The position numbers were made by a program, and so were the translations under genes. This document shows, piece after piece, positions 18,809 to 27,989 of a stretch of 41,797 nt of DNA (positions within the stretch are counted from its first letter, which is position 1; each line of letters begins with the position of its first letter). This DNA comes from a virus. The notes under the pieces are model-generated. The model did no database searches. It saw only the letters and a program-made list of their open reading frames with translations, and was not told where the DNA came from. The stretch spans positions 1-41,797 of the IMG/VR virus record IMGVR_UViG_3300024966_000002. One strand, given 5' to 3'.

Positions 18809-20036
18809 GCTTCAGTTCCTATTCGAGCCTAAGCGGGTAAAGGTTGCATACGGTGGGCGGGGTGGGGCAAAGTCTTGGGGATTTGCTGATGCGCTACTGA
18901 TACAAGGCGCTAACCGTAAGTTACGTATTTTATGCGGACGCGAGGTGCAGAAGTCCATCAAGGACTCAGTACACAAGCTGCTTGGTGATCGTATCGTCGC
19001 ATTGGGCCTTGAATCATTCTACGAAATATACGAAACAGAAATACGCGGGATGAATGGAACAGAGTTCACGTTCACCGGATTGGCCGCTCACACCGTTAAC
19101 ACCATTAAGTCATTTGAAGGCTGTGATATTTGTTGGGTAGAGGAAGCGCAAAACGTCAGCAAGAAGTCATGGGATATCTTAATCCCTACTATCCGCAAAG
19201 AATCATCCGAGATATGGGTATCGTTTAACCCTGACCTTGATACTGATGAAACCTATGTGCGCTTTGTTGAAAACAAGCGTCCCGATAGCATCGTCGTCAA
19301 GATTAACTACGATGACAATCCGTGGTTTCCGGACACGCTAGAGAATGAACGCTTGTTATGCATGCGTGCAGACCCTGGCAGCTACAAGAATATATGGGAA
19401 GGCGAGTGCAAATCCTCGGTTGATGGGGCGATATATGGCGACGAGCTGATCCGCACACTAGAGGAGGGAAGGGTGTGCAACGTACCTTATGACCCAATGC
19501 TGAAAGTTCACGTAATCTTTGACTTGGGCTGGAACGACTCAATGGCAATCATCTTGGCCCAGCGTATGGGTTCGGAAATGCGCATCATAGAGTACATCGA
19601 GGATTCGCATAAAACTCTGGATTGGTACTCGGAAGAGCTTAACGCCAAGCGGTATAACTGGGGGGCTTTGTGGTTGCCCCACGATGGGTCACACAAAGAC
19701 TACAAGTACGGCAAGAGCGCTCAGGAAATCTTGGAAGCAATGGGCTGGGATGTAAACATAATCCCTATTGCTGAGATAGAGCACGGCATCAGGCTAGTAC
19801 GTATGGCCTTTCACCGCTTCCTGTTCGATAAGAGCAAAACTGTGCGCCTCATTGAATGCGTGAAGCGATACAGACGCAACATCCCTATTAGCTCTGGTGA
19901 GCCTGGACGGCCATTGCACGATGAGTTCTCGCACGGCGCTGATGTACTGAGATACCTGGCAAGCGTAGCAGACCAGTTAAACAACGACATAGCGCCACAA
20001 GCGCCACTCAACATAAAGCGGCGATTCGTCGCATAG
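18771..20036 (+). CDS. terL: Large terminase subunit (ATPase-nuclease)
   Basis: A 421-residue packaging motor of the Terminase_3 (PBSX/P22-related) type. Walker A is AYGGRGGAKS (residues 26-35). Walker B is GCDICWVEEAQ (about 118-127) with the catalytic Glu. The RNase H-like nuclease has Asp251 (IFDLGWND), Asp305 (LPHDGS) and a late acidic site (HDEFSHGADVLRY). It cuts concatemers and pumps DNA into procapsids through the portal. The start is a TTG at 18771 inside the TerS gene, as no ATG or GTG lies before the Walker A motif. Confidence 0.95.
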   Translation: MSSSTQKIQLPSKLQFLFEPKRVKVAYGGRGGAKSWGFADALLIQGANRKLRILCGREVQKSIKDSVHKLLGDRIVALGLESFYEIYETEIRGMNGTEFTFTGLAAHTVNTIKSFEGCDICWVEEAQNVSKKSWDILIPTIRKESSEIWVSFNPDLDTDETYVRFVENKRPDSIVVKINYDDNPWFPDTLENERLLCMRADPGSYKNIWEGECKSSVDGAIYGDELIRTLEEGRVCNVPYDPMLKVHVIFDLGWNDSMAIILAQRMGSEMRIIEYIEDSHKTLDWYSEELNAKRYNWGALWLPHDGSHKDYKYGKSAQEILEAMGWDVNIIPIAEIEHGIRLVRMAFHRFLFDKSKTVRLIECVKRYRRNIPISSGEPGRPLHDEFSHGADVLRYLASVADQLNNDIAPQAPLNIKRRFVA

Positions 20037-20048
20037 GAGCATGGATAT

Positions 20049-20288
20049 GTGCCACATGTGCCAATGAAAATCGAGAAATTGAAACAATTTGCTATATACA
20101 AAGAGCCTGCGCACCGCCAGGGAATTATAGCTGCGCACAGGATGCGTGCTCCACTGTCAGAGCTAAAGCGGAAGGCTGATAAGTCTAGGTGTAGGGCGAT
20201 AGACATAACAGTTGAGCAGTTGGATTATGAAATAGCGCTATATAAAAGTAGAGAATATCAACACGGCATACGTATATTAAGCCACTGA
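20049..20288 (+). CDS. Small basic protein of unknown function
   Basis: A 79-residue basic, helical protein (APLSELKRKADKSRCRAI). The start is ambiguous. AGGAG at 20035-20039 best serves ATG 20047, which opens only a 6-codon frame (MCHMCQ) whose TGA overlaps an in-frame ATG at 20064. GTG 20049 is nine bases from the site and is used here. It is followed by a terminator. No domain recognised. Confidence 0.5.
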   Translation: MPHVPMKIEKLKQFAIYKEPAHRQGIIAAHRMRAPLSELKRKADKSRCRAIDITVEQLDYEIALYKSREYQHGIRILSH

Positions 20289-20307
20289 TTTAAATTCTTA
20301 ATAACTT

Positions 20308-20329
20308 AACCACCTTCGGGTGGTTTTTT
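20308..20329 (+). terminator. Intrinsic terminator with TTCG tetraloop
   Basis: AACCACC-TTCG-GGTGGTT followed by T. It separates the terminase segment from the portal segment. Confidence 0.85.
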
Positions 20330-20347
20330 CATTTCAGGAGACAGGAA

Positions 20348-20638
20348 ATGCCAAGAGGAATACCTAACAAGCTAGCAGAAGCTAAAGAAGCGCCTGACAT
20401 GGCTGACGTTGTAGAAGGCGCTGATGCAGTGGTGGAGGTGGTTGCTGAAGGCACATTAGCCATTCAAGAGGGCAATCAAGCGTCATACGCAGCACTGGAA
20501 GCCGACATTCAAGAGCTGTTGGTAGAAGCTGCTCCATTGCGTAAAGCAGATATCGATGATGTGGAATCTCAGGATGCCTTAGGCGACCTTGTAAATCAGA
20601 TCAATGCATTACGTGCGCAACAGGCCAAGCTCGTCTAA
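20348..20638 (+). CDS. Head-module protein of unknown function
   Basis: A 96-residue acidic, Ala-rich helical protein (DVVEGADAVVEVVAEGTL; LGDLVNQINALRAQQAKLV). GGAGA lies upstream. Its stop codon touches the portal start, so the two are co-translated. An assembly or portal-accessory role is possible from position; no family recognised. Confidence 0.55.
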   Translation: MPRGIPNKLAEAKEAPDMADVVEGADAVVEVVAEGTLAIQEGNQASYAALEADIQELLVEAAPLRKADIDDVESQDALGDLVNQINALRAQQAKLV

Positions 20639-22768
20639 ATGGCACAAATGGATGATATCCAGCTCATTGCCATTATTGAGCAACAGGAAAGTAACGCCAT
20701 TGGCTACTTCAACGGCGAGATTGCAGACGAACAGGCATTAGCGACTGACTATTACAACTCCAAGCCACTAGGTACTGAGGAAGAAGGTCGAAGCTCGGTC
20801 ATGTCGTCTGACGTGTTTGATGTGGTTGAGGGCATGACCCCGCAAATCCTTAAGCCATTTGTAAGCTCAGATGAAGTGATCAGATTCAACCCGCACGGCC
20901 CTGAAGACGTAGAGGCCGCAGAGCAAGAGTCGGATTACATCAACTATGTGGTCACGCAAAAGAACAACGTATTCGAGCAGCTCACTAATTGGGTAAAGAC
21001 AGGCCTGCTACAGAAGAACGGCATTGTTAAATACTGGTGGGATGAATCACGCAAAGCTGAGATTGAGCGTTACTACGGCCTGACGGACGATCAATTTGCA
21101 ATGATGATGCAAGAGATCGACGGCAACAAGGATATCACTGTCAAGGCTCACTCTGAAGAGATGGTAGAGATGGACGGCATGCAGATGATGATGCATGACG
21201 TTGAGCTGCGTATAACAAAGGTTGCTGGAGAAGCACGTTATGCTGTTGTTCCTCCTGAAGAATTCCTTATTAGTCGTGATGCCAAGAGTATAGACCCACA
21301 ACGTGCAACATTTGTAGAGCATCGCCAGAAGCTAACACTGTCAGCCATTCGTGAGATGGGCTATGAGGTTGACGATAAAGATATCGACCTGTCTGCAAAC
21401 GATACCGATTTGAGCCAGCAAGCCTTGGCCCGCTTAAATGCGGACGAGACTGAGACATTCAACGGCGAGTTCTCTGATATCTCCATGCGTGAAACGCTGT
21501 TCCGTGAAATTTATATGCAGACCGACTATGACGGTGACGGCATCGCTGAATTACGCAAGATATGCATGGTAGGCAAGCGCATCCTGGAGAACGAGGAGAC
21601 CGAAGAAATCCCGTTCTGCGCCTGGACTCCATATCTGCAAGCATTTAAGTTCTACGGAAAGTGTCCTGCCGATGAGACTGTCGAGATTCAGTTGGTTAAG
21701 ACCACGCTGATTCGTCAAAACATGGACAACATCTATACGATCAACAACAACCGCACGTTTGTCAGCAATGACGTAAATATTGACGACCTGCTTGATAACG
21801 CCATTGGCGGCGTGGTTCGCCTTAAAGACAAAGCGCAGGGCGGCGTATCAAATCACGTCATGAGTATGCCTGTTACCCCTATCGGCGGCATCATCCAGCC
21901 CATGATTGAGTATTGGGATACCGCCAAAGAGAACCGTACAGGCTTTACCCGTTATAACCAAGGCATGGATGCCAATAGCCTGAACAAGACAGCCACAGGC
22001 GTTCGCATCATCACCGAGCAATCCAACCTAAAAGCCGAGCTGGTATCGCGCACATTTGCTGAGTGCGGGCTAAAGCCGCTGATGCTTGGCATTCATGGTT
22101 TATGTCGCCGCCATTCCACACAGCAAGAGACTGTACGACTTCGTGGCAAGTGGGTGAATGTTGACCCTCGCCAGTGGAAAACGCGCACAGATATGACCAT
22201 CAGCGTAGGCCTTGGCAACTCTGACAACCAAATCAAGATGCAAGGCATACAAAGCATCATCAATACGCAGAAAGATCTGGCTGCTATCCCTCAATTGGGG
22301 CTAGTCAAGCCACAAAACGTATTCAATGCCGCCGCCGAGATGGCGAAGACGCAAGGATTTAAGGATGCGGAGAAATTCTTCACACGTCCACCTGAAGGCG
22401 AGCAGCCGCCTGCAATCCCGCCTGAAATGCAGCAACAAATGCAGGAAATGCAGCAACAACTTCAGCAATTGACGCAAGAAAACCACGACTTGAAGCAAGG
22501 ATTTGCGCTTAAACAGCAGGAAATCAGCCTTAAGAAAGAGGAATTAGACCTGAAGCACGCTGTTGCTGTTGATACCGCTGATCTTGAGCAGCAAAAGGTT
22601 GATATATCCAAGGTATCGCAAGAAAACGCCTTTCTAAAGGATGTGGTAAGCACATTGCAGGAACACCAAAACGACATGCTTGAGCATCAGTCAGCCCAGA
22701 GCGACCTATTGCAAAGCGTCATGAAAATCATAGTAGGCCAACCGGAGACAGAAGATGTCAACTCTTGA
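20639..22768 (+). CDS. Portal protein
   Basis: A 709-residue protein of the P22-like podovirus portal type. Recognisable portions are YYNSKPLGTEEEGRSSVMSS and DVFDVVEGMTPQILKPF near the N-terminus, VPPEEFLISRDAKSI in the middle, then the helical region with AKENRTGFTRYNQGMD. The last 170 residues form a long Gln/Glu-rich coiled coil (MQQQMQEMQQQLQQL), reminiscent of the P22 portal barrel. It forms the dodecameric vertex through which TerL packages DNA. It directly follows the small gene upstream (TAAATG). Confidence 0.85.
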   Translation: MAQMDDIQLIAIIEQQESNAIGYFNGEIADEQALATDYYNSKPLGTEEEGRSSVMSSDVFDVVEGMTPQILKPFVSSDEVIRFNPHGPEDVEAAEQESDYINYVVTQKNNVFEQLTNWVKTGLLQKNGIVKYWWDESRKAEIERYYGLTDDQFAMMMQEIDGNKDITVKAHSEEMVEMDGMQMMMHDVELRITKVAGEARYAVVPPEEFLISRDAKSIDPQRATFVEHRQKLTLSAIREMGYEVDDKDIDLSANDTDLSQQALARLNADETETFNGEFSDISMRETLFREIYMQTDYDGDGIAELRKICMVGKRILENEETEEIPFCAWTPYLQAFKFYGKCPADETVEIQLVKTTLIRQNMDNIYTINNNRTFVSNDVNIDDLLDNAIGGVVRLKDKAQGGVSNHVMSMPVTPIGGIIQPMIEYWDTAKENRTGFTRYNQGMDANSLNKTATGVRIITEQSNLKAELVSRTFAECGLKPLMLGIHGLCRRHSTQQETVRLRGKWVNVDPRQWKTRTDMTISVGLGNSDNQIKMQGIQSIINTQKDLAAIPQLGLVKPQNVFNAAAEMAKTQGFKDAEKFFTRPPEGEQPPAIPPEMQQQMQEMQQQLQQLTQENHDLKQGFALKQQEISLKKEELDLKHAVAVDTADLEQQKVDISKVSQENAFLKDVVSTLQEHQNDMLEHQSAQSDLLQSVMKIIVGQPETEDVNS

Positions 22769-23036
22769 AGTAACGCTAGCTATTGGGGTGACAAGCGACC
22801 CTATTTTAGCCATTAAGCCAGAAACTACCATTACCGCTGTTCCTGGTGGCGGCGGCTCTGTTTCAGTTGAATATTCAACCTCTACGGAAGGCAAAGTGAC
22901 CGCCGGGACTGCTAACTGGCAGACGTGGCCCGCAGGGTCGGTGACGGCTACTACTAGCGACACACTGATTGGAAAGATCACTGCCATCAGAGCTACTGCA
23001 TTGGTAGCAATAGGCTTGCTTGAGGTGCGTAACTGA
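22755..23036 (+). CDS. Small beta-rich virion-type protein of unknown function
   Basis: A 93-residue protein with strand-rich, Thr/Val/Gly-heavy composition (ITAVPGGGGSVSVEYSTST; SVTATTSDTLIGKITAIRAT). This suits a small capsid or tail decoration protein. It has GGAG upstream, overlaps the portal gene by 14 bases and shares one base with the next start. No family recognised. Confidence 0.6.
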   Translation: MSTLEVTLAIGVTSDPILAIKPETTITAVPGGGGSVSVEYSTSTEGKVTAGTANWQTWPAGSVTATTSDTLIGKITAIRATALVAIGLLEVRN

Positions 23037-25123
23037 TGGGCGGCCCGTGGAGAGGTGATACTGTTGGCGGCAGTAGCGGGTTAGGCTCATCTGCCGACAA
23101 TCCCTACGATGTAGTCGTTTACATGGCTAACTTCGCTGGCATATGCGCAGCCATAGCAGCCAAGCGTCAAGGCGCTAGAGTGCTGCTGATTAACCCGCGA
23201 GAAGATATAGGCGGCATGCCAGTATCAGGGGTAGCGTTTACCGATTCTCAAAGCGGTACGTTCATGCGCAGCACCATCACTGGAATCGTTGCCGAGATAT
23301 ACAACAACGCCGACAAGATTTACAACTTTGGCCTGCAGGATTACTACCGTGTAAATAACTACTCATGCGAAAACAAAGTGATGCAGGTCATCCTGAACCG
23401 CATGTTGCAGAAAGAAGATATCCAGGTACATAACTACGTCAAGATCACCGGACTCGCAAAGTCAGGTACGACTATCTCATCAGTCACTACTGACACGATG
23501 GGTACGATCTACGCCAAGCAGTACATTGATGCAACCTATTGGGGCGATCTGTTGCCACTGGCTGGATGCTCTTACACAGTAGGCCGCGAAGCGCTAGCTC
23601 AATACACCGAGACAGGGTATCAAGCAGGTACGATTACTGCAGCAGCCAATCAGCCTACCAATCCAGTAGACCCGTACATCATCGCTGGCGACTCTGCTTC
23701 TGGCCTGTTGCCTTACGTGCAAGCAGGTACATTGCAGGCTAATGGCAATGCCGAGACTACCGTGCAGGCAATGGGCATGCGTCTTGCAATGACCAATGAC
23801 GCAAGCAAGATTGCGTTCCCTGCGCCATCCAACTATAACCCCGCTAATTATGAGTTATTCCGCCGCCACTTAGTTGCTAATGGTTCAGGCTGGACTAATG
23901 CTACTGATGTATTGAACTTCCAGAATGGTTTCCCTGCTATCCCGCCTGCAACGATTAACAAGCGTGATGCGAATAACAAAGGCATCTTTTCATTAGATTA
24001 CATCCACCCAGACTCTACTAGGTACGCCACAGCCACATGGGATGAGCGAGCACAGATTAACGAAGATATCCTGCAATACACACTTGGCTGGTTCTACTTC
24101 CTGCAATACGACACTACACCTGCAACAGTAGCCGCAGTACCAGCAGCATTACGCACTAGCATGCTGACATGGGGGCTATGCCCTGACGAGTTCGTAGACA
24201 ACGCTGGCATGTCCTACTACCCATACCCACGAGAAGGCCGCCGCATGATCGGTGACTTCGTGGTTAAGGCCCAGAATATAGGGGCTTTGAATGCGTTTAC
24301 TGACCAAGTAGCCCAAGCCTATTACGCCTTTGATTCACATCCATGCCAGAACCTGGCCTCGGCTGGAATTCTCAAGCAAGAAGGCGCAATGACTGGTGCG
24401 CAAGTATCTATCGTCGGGAATCGTATTCCTCGCCGCATATACATGCCTAAGGTTTCAGAGTGCACCAACCTTGCAGTTGTATGTGCAGGCTCCATGACAC
24501 ACGCTGCTTACTGCGCTATCCGCTTGGAGCCTATCTTTGGCAACATAGCAGAAGGCGCTGGGATTAACGCCGCACTCGCTGCACAGAAAGGCACTACGCT
24601 GCAAGGCGTTACTGATGCTGATGTGCTGTACTACCAGGATATCTATGGATGGCGTAACTATGGTGGAGCTTCGCTATCTGCTGATGGCACATACAATCAA
24701 GGCACGGTAGTTACTGTTGGGACTTGGGGGACTAGCGCCACATACATTTGCGGCACTACTACCATCGCCACCTGCAACGCCACCTCGGCAACTAATACCA
24801 AAGAATTCCAGCCCACCTTGCAGGAAAGCACTTTGTATGACGTGTATGTCAGGTTTGTAGATACCAGCACCACTACACGCGGCACGCCAACATTCACTGT
24901 TAAGTCGCAAGGCTCTACTGTATTCACAACCACGCTGAATGAAACATACACGGCAGAAGGTGGCTATTGGCCTCATCTTGGACAGTTCTTCTTCAAGGCA
25001 GGGGATGCTACCAATAACAGCGTGATGATTACCCATGACAATACAGCAAACGCTACAAATATTGCTGGCATGATATTTATCCCAGCTCGGAATAATCCAA
25101 AGAATAAACGCACGATTCTTTAA
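23036..25123 (+). CDS. FAD-dependent oxidoreductase-like protein with golvesin-like C-terminal domain
   Basis: A 695-residue protein unexpected in a head operon. Residues 22-525 follow the FAD_oxidored (xanthan-lyase-associated) family closely: YDVVVYMANFAGICAAIAA, GARVLLINPREDIGGMP, YIDATYWGDLLPLAGCSYTV, MRLAMTNDASKIAFP, PYPREGRRMIGDFVV and AIRLEPIFGNIAEGAGINAA. Residues 550-683 resemble golvesin/Xly carbohydrate-binding domains (FQPTLQESTLYDVYVRF). The FAD-binding signature is abnormal: the usual GGxxAG is MANFAG, and Asn53 stands where a ribose-binding Glu is normal, so cofactor binding may be weakened or lost. No signal peptide. It sits between portal and scaffold genes with a terminator behind it, like a moron. 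A virion-associated glycan role is possible. Confidence 0.85.
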   Translation: MGGPWRGDTVGGSSGLGSSADNPYDVVVYMANFAGICAAIAAKRQGARVLLINPREDIGGMPVSGVAFTDSQSGTFMRSTITGIVAEIYNNADKIYNFGLQDYYRVNNYSCENKVMQVILNRMLQKEDIQVHNYVKITGLAKSGTTISSVTTDTMGTIYAKQYIDATYWGDLLPLAGCSYTVGREALAQYTETGYQAGTITAAANQPTNPVDPYIIAGDSASGLLPYVQAGTLQANGNAETTVQAMGMRLAMTNDASKIAFPAPSNYNPANYELFRRHLVANGSGWTNATDVLNFQNGFPAIPPATINKRDANNKGIFSLDYIHPDSTRYATATWDERAQINEDILQYTLGWFYFLQYDTTPATVAAVPAALRTSMLTWGLCPDEFVDNAGMSYYPYPREGRRMIGDFVVKAQNIGALNAFTDQVAQAYYAFDSHPCQNLASAGILKQEGAMTGAQVSIVGNRIPRRIYMPKVSECTNLAVVCAGSMTHAAYCAIRLEPIFGNIAEGAGINAALAAQKGTTLQGVTDADVLYYQDIYGWRNYGGASLSADGTYNQGTVVTVGTWGTSATYICGTTTIATCNATSATNTKEFQPTLQESTLYDVYVRFVDTSTTTRGTPTFTVKSQGSTVFTTTLNETYTAEGGYWPHLGQFFFKAGDATNNSVMITHDNTANATNIAGMIFIPARNNPKNKRTIL

Positions 25124-25129
25124 TTAATT

Positions 25130-25151
25130 AGCCGCCTTTTGGTGGTTTTTT
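25130..25151 (+). terminator. Intrinsic terminator after the FAD-oxidoreductase-like gene
   Basis: AGCCGCC-TTTT-GGTGGTT then T, a 7-bp stem with two G-U pairs. It isolates the upstream gene from the scaffold segment. Confidence 0.65.
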
Positions 25152-25169
25152 ACGTCATAAAGGTAACGC

Positions 25170-25448
25170 ATGGACAAAATAGAGCAAGCGATATTACGTG
25201 CAAGCCAAGCCGAGCAGCTATTAGCTAACCCGCTATTCGACTTAGCCTTCACAGATACTCGCTCCGCCGTATTGGAAGCGCTAGCAAGCCTCCCAGACGT
25301 GCGTAATGAGCATGCACAAGACCTGCACAGGATGATTAAGTGCTTGGATAAGGTAAAGCAAGTCATCGAGACGCATATTGACACCGGGAAGATCGCACAG
25401 AAGCAGCTTGAGCGACCTTCGACACTACGACGAATACTAGGAACCTAA
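25170..25448 (+). CDS. Small head-module protein of unknown function
   Basis: A 92-residue helical protein (QAILRASQAEQLLANPLFDL and VLEALASLPDVRNEHAQDL). Proteins of this length and pattern are found beside scaffold genes of several podoviruses, without a known role. AAAGG lies six bases before the ATG. It is enclosed by terminators on both sides. Confidence 0.6.
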   Translation: MDKIEQAILRASQAEQLLANPLFDLAFTDTRSAVLEALASLPDVRNEHAQDLHRMIKCLDKVKQVIETHIDTGKIAQKQLERPSTLRRILGT

Positions 25449-25456
25449 TTACAACC

Positions 25457-25478
25457 AACCCGCTACGGCGGGTTTTTT
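25457..25478 (+). terminator. Intrinsic terminator before the scaffold gene
   Basis: AACCCGC-TACG-GCGGGTT then T: a perfect 7-bp stem. Capsid and scaffold genes downstream need readthrough of it. Confidence 0.85.
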
Positions 25479-25511
25479 ATTGCCCATTTTTTCACAGTTG
25501 GAGTTTTAAAC

Positions 25512-26465
25512 ATGGAACAAGAGCAGAACCAAACTCAGGAACTCGAACAATCGAATACTCCTGACGCAGGAAGCTTAGACGAAGACCAGGCAGCAGAAGC
25601 GTTTGGCAAATTGGATGGTGAAGTAGAGGAAACAGCACAAGAACAGCAGGCAGAGGACGAGTCTACCGACGAGGAATCCACTGAGGAATCAGAGGAAGAA
25701 CCAGCCGAGGAAGATGATGAACCTGAACTGGTGAATGTGGAGTTTGACGGCAAGGAATACCAGGTGCCGCCTGAGCTTGAAAAAGCCCTTTTACGCCAAG
25801 CCGATTACAGCAAGAAGACTCAGGAACTTGCAAAAGTTCAGGAGCAAGCGGCAACCGTACAGAAGTCAGCAACAGAGATGTTCGAGGCTAGCCAGCAATA
25901 TGCTGAAAACCTCGCTGTCGTCCTGTTGCATGAAGACCGTGTCAAGCAATTAGAAGCTCTTGATTGGGCCGATTTGCGCACGAAAAACCCAGCTGAGTAC
26001 GCAGCATTAGCCGCCGACTTGATGACCGCCAAAACGCAATTGAACGAGCAAGTGGCATCCCTGCAAGGCATTAAGGGAAAGATCACCGCAGCACAGCAAG
26101 AACAACTCAACACCAAGCGTGCCGAACTTAACGATTACTTGAAAAAGAACGTGACTGGATGGGGAGAAAAGCTTGGCACTGAGTTGACAGCTTATGCGGT
26201 TGATAAAGGCTACAAGTTTGATGAAATAGCAACAATTACCGATCCGCGTTGGGCTGAATTGGCGATTAAAGCCATGAAGTACGACAAGTTGCAGGATTCC
26301 AAGCCTGGACTTAAAGACAAAGTTAAAGACGCTCCCAAGGTGCTTAAACCTGGCACCGTTCCAAAGAAGGTTAGCAACAAAGACACCGCATTTACCCATT
26401 TACGCAAGACAGGCTCAGACAGCGCCGCAGAGGCAGCTTTTGCAGCCATTGAACGAGGAAAATAA
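25512..26465 (+). CDS. Scaffolding protein
   Basis: A 317-residue, strongly acidic protein. The first 80 residues are mostly Glu/Asp/Gln/Ser (TDEESTEESEEEPAEEDDEP), then VEFDGKEYQVPPELEKAL and long charged helices with a basic C-terminal end. This is the typical composition of phage scaffolds that chaperone capsid assembly. It lies directly before the major capsid gene. GGAG precedes the ATG by eight bases. Confidence 0.8.
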   Translation: MEQEQNQTQELEQSNTPDAGSLDEDQAAEAFGKLDGEVEETAQEQQAEDESTDEESTEESEEEPAEEDDEPELVNVEFDGKEYQVPPELEKALLRQADYSKKTQELAKVQEQAATVQKSATEMFEASQQYAENLAVVLLHEDRVKQLEALDWADLRTKNPAEYAALAADLMTAKTQLNEQVASLQGIKGKITAAQQEQLNTKRAELNDYLKKNVTGWGEKLGTELTAYAVDKGYKFDEIATITDPRWAELAIKAMKYDKLQDSKPGLKDKVKDAPKVLKPGTVPKKVSNKDTAFTHLRKTGSDSAAEAAFAAIERGK

Positions 26466-26467
26466 TC

Positions 26468-27466
26468 ATGTTTAAGCATTTCAATCTATTACGGTTGATC
26501 GAGTCATTTACCCTGATGGCCGTACCAACCAACACGCTGCAAACTTACCAATCAACCTACAACGCTGAAGATGTTAGCAACATCATCATGAACGTTTCGC
26601 CTTTCGATACCCCATTACTGACAATGGCAAAGAACGGCAAAGCCGAAGCCACTTACACAGAATGGCCCGTTGAATCTCTGGCTGCTGTTGATACATCCAA
26701 TGCCAACATCGAAGGTGATGACGCAACGATTGATGTATCAGGCACTCCTGCTCGTGTTGGTAACTATTGCCAGTTGTTCGACAAGACTGCATCCGTTACT
26801 ACTACACAAAATGCCATCAAGAAATACGGCGCTACCAATGAAATGAATCGCCAGAAGGTGAAAAAGTCCAAAGAGCTGAAACGCGACATTGAGACTACCT
26901 TCTTCCTGAATCAGGCACGTGTTGTTGGTTTGGCTGGCACTGCCCAAAAGATGCGCTCACTTCCTTCATGGTATGTGACCAACGTTTCTCGCGGTGCAGG
27001 TGGCGCTAACGGTTCGGCAACTGCTGCTGCAACTGACGGCACACAACGCAATTTCACAGAAACATTGTTTAAAAACGTGATCGTATCGTGCGCTACCAAT
27101 GCTAACGATATGCCTACCACTGTATTTGCTGGCCCAGCTAACCGCGCCAACATCTCCAGCCAATTGTCCGGCAACAGCACACGTTTCTATGAGCTGAAAG
27201 ACGGTCAGTTGAATGCCTCTATTTCTGTGTATCGATCAGACTACGGCCCACTGAAGATTGTGATGGATCGTTTCCAGCGTGAGCGTGATATGCACTTCAT
27301 CAACCCTGACTACATCGAAGTCCGCACCTTGGAGCCAATGCAGTATCAAGACCTGGCTGTTACCGGCCTGTCACAAAAGGGTCAGTTCTGGACAAACCTT
27401 ACATTAGGCGTGTTGGCAGAATCGGCACATGGCGTATTGGCTGACTTGACCACGACAGTCCTTTAA
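26468..27466 (+). CDS. Major capsid protein (DUF5309, SU10-type)
   Basis: A 332-residue protein whose sequence from residue 17 (MAVPTNTLQTYQSTYNAEDV) matches the DUF5309 capsid family, an HK97-fold group. Conserved pieces are NVSPFDTPLLTMAKNGKAEA and MHFINPDYIEVRTLEPM. GAGG lies upstream of ATG 26468, which adds 16 residues; ATG 26516 would match the usual family start but has no ribosome binding site. It would form the icosahedral shell. A strong terminator follows, which may set a high level of capsid mRNA. Confidence 0.85.
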   Translation: MFKHFNLLRLIESFTLMAVPTNTLQTYQSTYNAEDVSNIIMNVSPFDTPLLTMAKNGKAEATYTEWPVESLAAVDTSNANIEGDDATIDVSGTPARVGNYCQLFDKTASVTTTQNAIKKYGATNEMNRQKVKKSKELKRDIETTFFLNQARVVGLAGTAQKMRSLPSWYVTNVSRGAGGANGSATAAATDGTQRNFTETLFKNVIVSCATNANDMPTTVFAGPANRANISSQLSGNSTRFYELKDGQLNASISVYRSDYGPLKIVMDRFQRERDMHFINPDYIEVRTLEPMQYQDLAVTGLSQKGQFWTNLTLGVLAESAHGVLADLTTTVL

Positions 27467-27484
27467 TCGGCAGTTAGCACAAAC

Positions 27485-27512
27485 AGGCTGGCCTTCGGGC
27501 TGGCCTTTTTTT
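27485..27512 (+). terminator. Intrinsic terminator after the major capsid gene
   Basis: AGGCTGGCC-TTCG-GGCTGGCCT then T: a 9-bp stem with two G-U pairs and a stable TTCG loop. It probably lowers expression of the genes beyond the capsid. Confidence 0.8.
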
Positions 27513-27525
27513 ATGAGGAAATATC

Positions 27526-27954
27526 ATGACAATCAACGTTAAACAAGACGGTGACGGTTCGGCTGGTTTGGTCGGCGTGGATGGCGGTTATGGCGAGTTT
27601 GTGAATGTGAATATTGAATACAACGCGGCATCTGTAGACAAAACAGCATTTATTGCAACCCGCTCATACATCGTTCGTTCAATCATCGGTCGGCCCACAG
27701 TAATAGGCTCTGACGGCGGCGCGGTCACTGCTGCCATCAAGAAAGCTGCATCCGGCACTGCAATCGCTTCAGGTACAGCAGTGCATAGCGGCACATACGA
27801 CCTAAAAGGCACGGCTTCCACTAACCAATCACTAACTCTATCAACCACAGCAGGCGATTTAATAATCCCGGCAGGCACAGCATTAGGCGTTGACTTTACT
27901 GGCACGCTTACCGCCGCTACTGGCGTTATTACCATCGGCCTAGTCCCTCTGTAA
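27526..27954 (+). CDS. Possible capsid decoration protein
   Basis: A 142-residue beta-rich protein with Gly/Ala/Thr-heavy composition (GDGSAGLVGVDGGYGEFVNV) and an end that looks like a small jelly-roll (DLIIPAGTALGVDFTGTL). Location right after the capsid gene is where head decoration or fibre proteins lie. Family not recognised; the role is inferred. GAGG precedes the ATG. Confidence 0.5.
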   Translation: MTINVKQDGDGSAGLVGVDGGYGEFVNVNIEYNAASVDKTAFIATRSYIVRSIIGRPTVIGSDGGAVTAAIKKAASGTAIASGTAVHSGTYDLKGTASTNQSLTLSTTAGDLIIPAGTALGVDFTGTLTAATGVITIGLVPL

Positions 27955-27989
27955 ACCAAATGCCCTTCGGGGCTTCATGGAGCTTGTAA

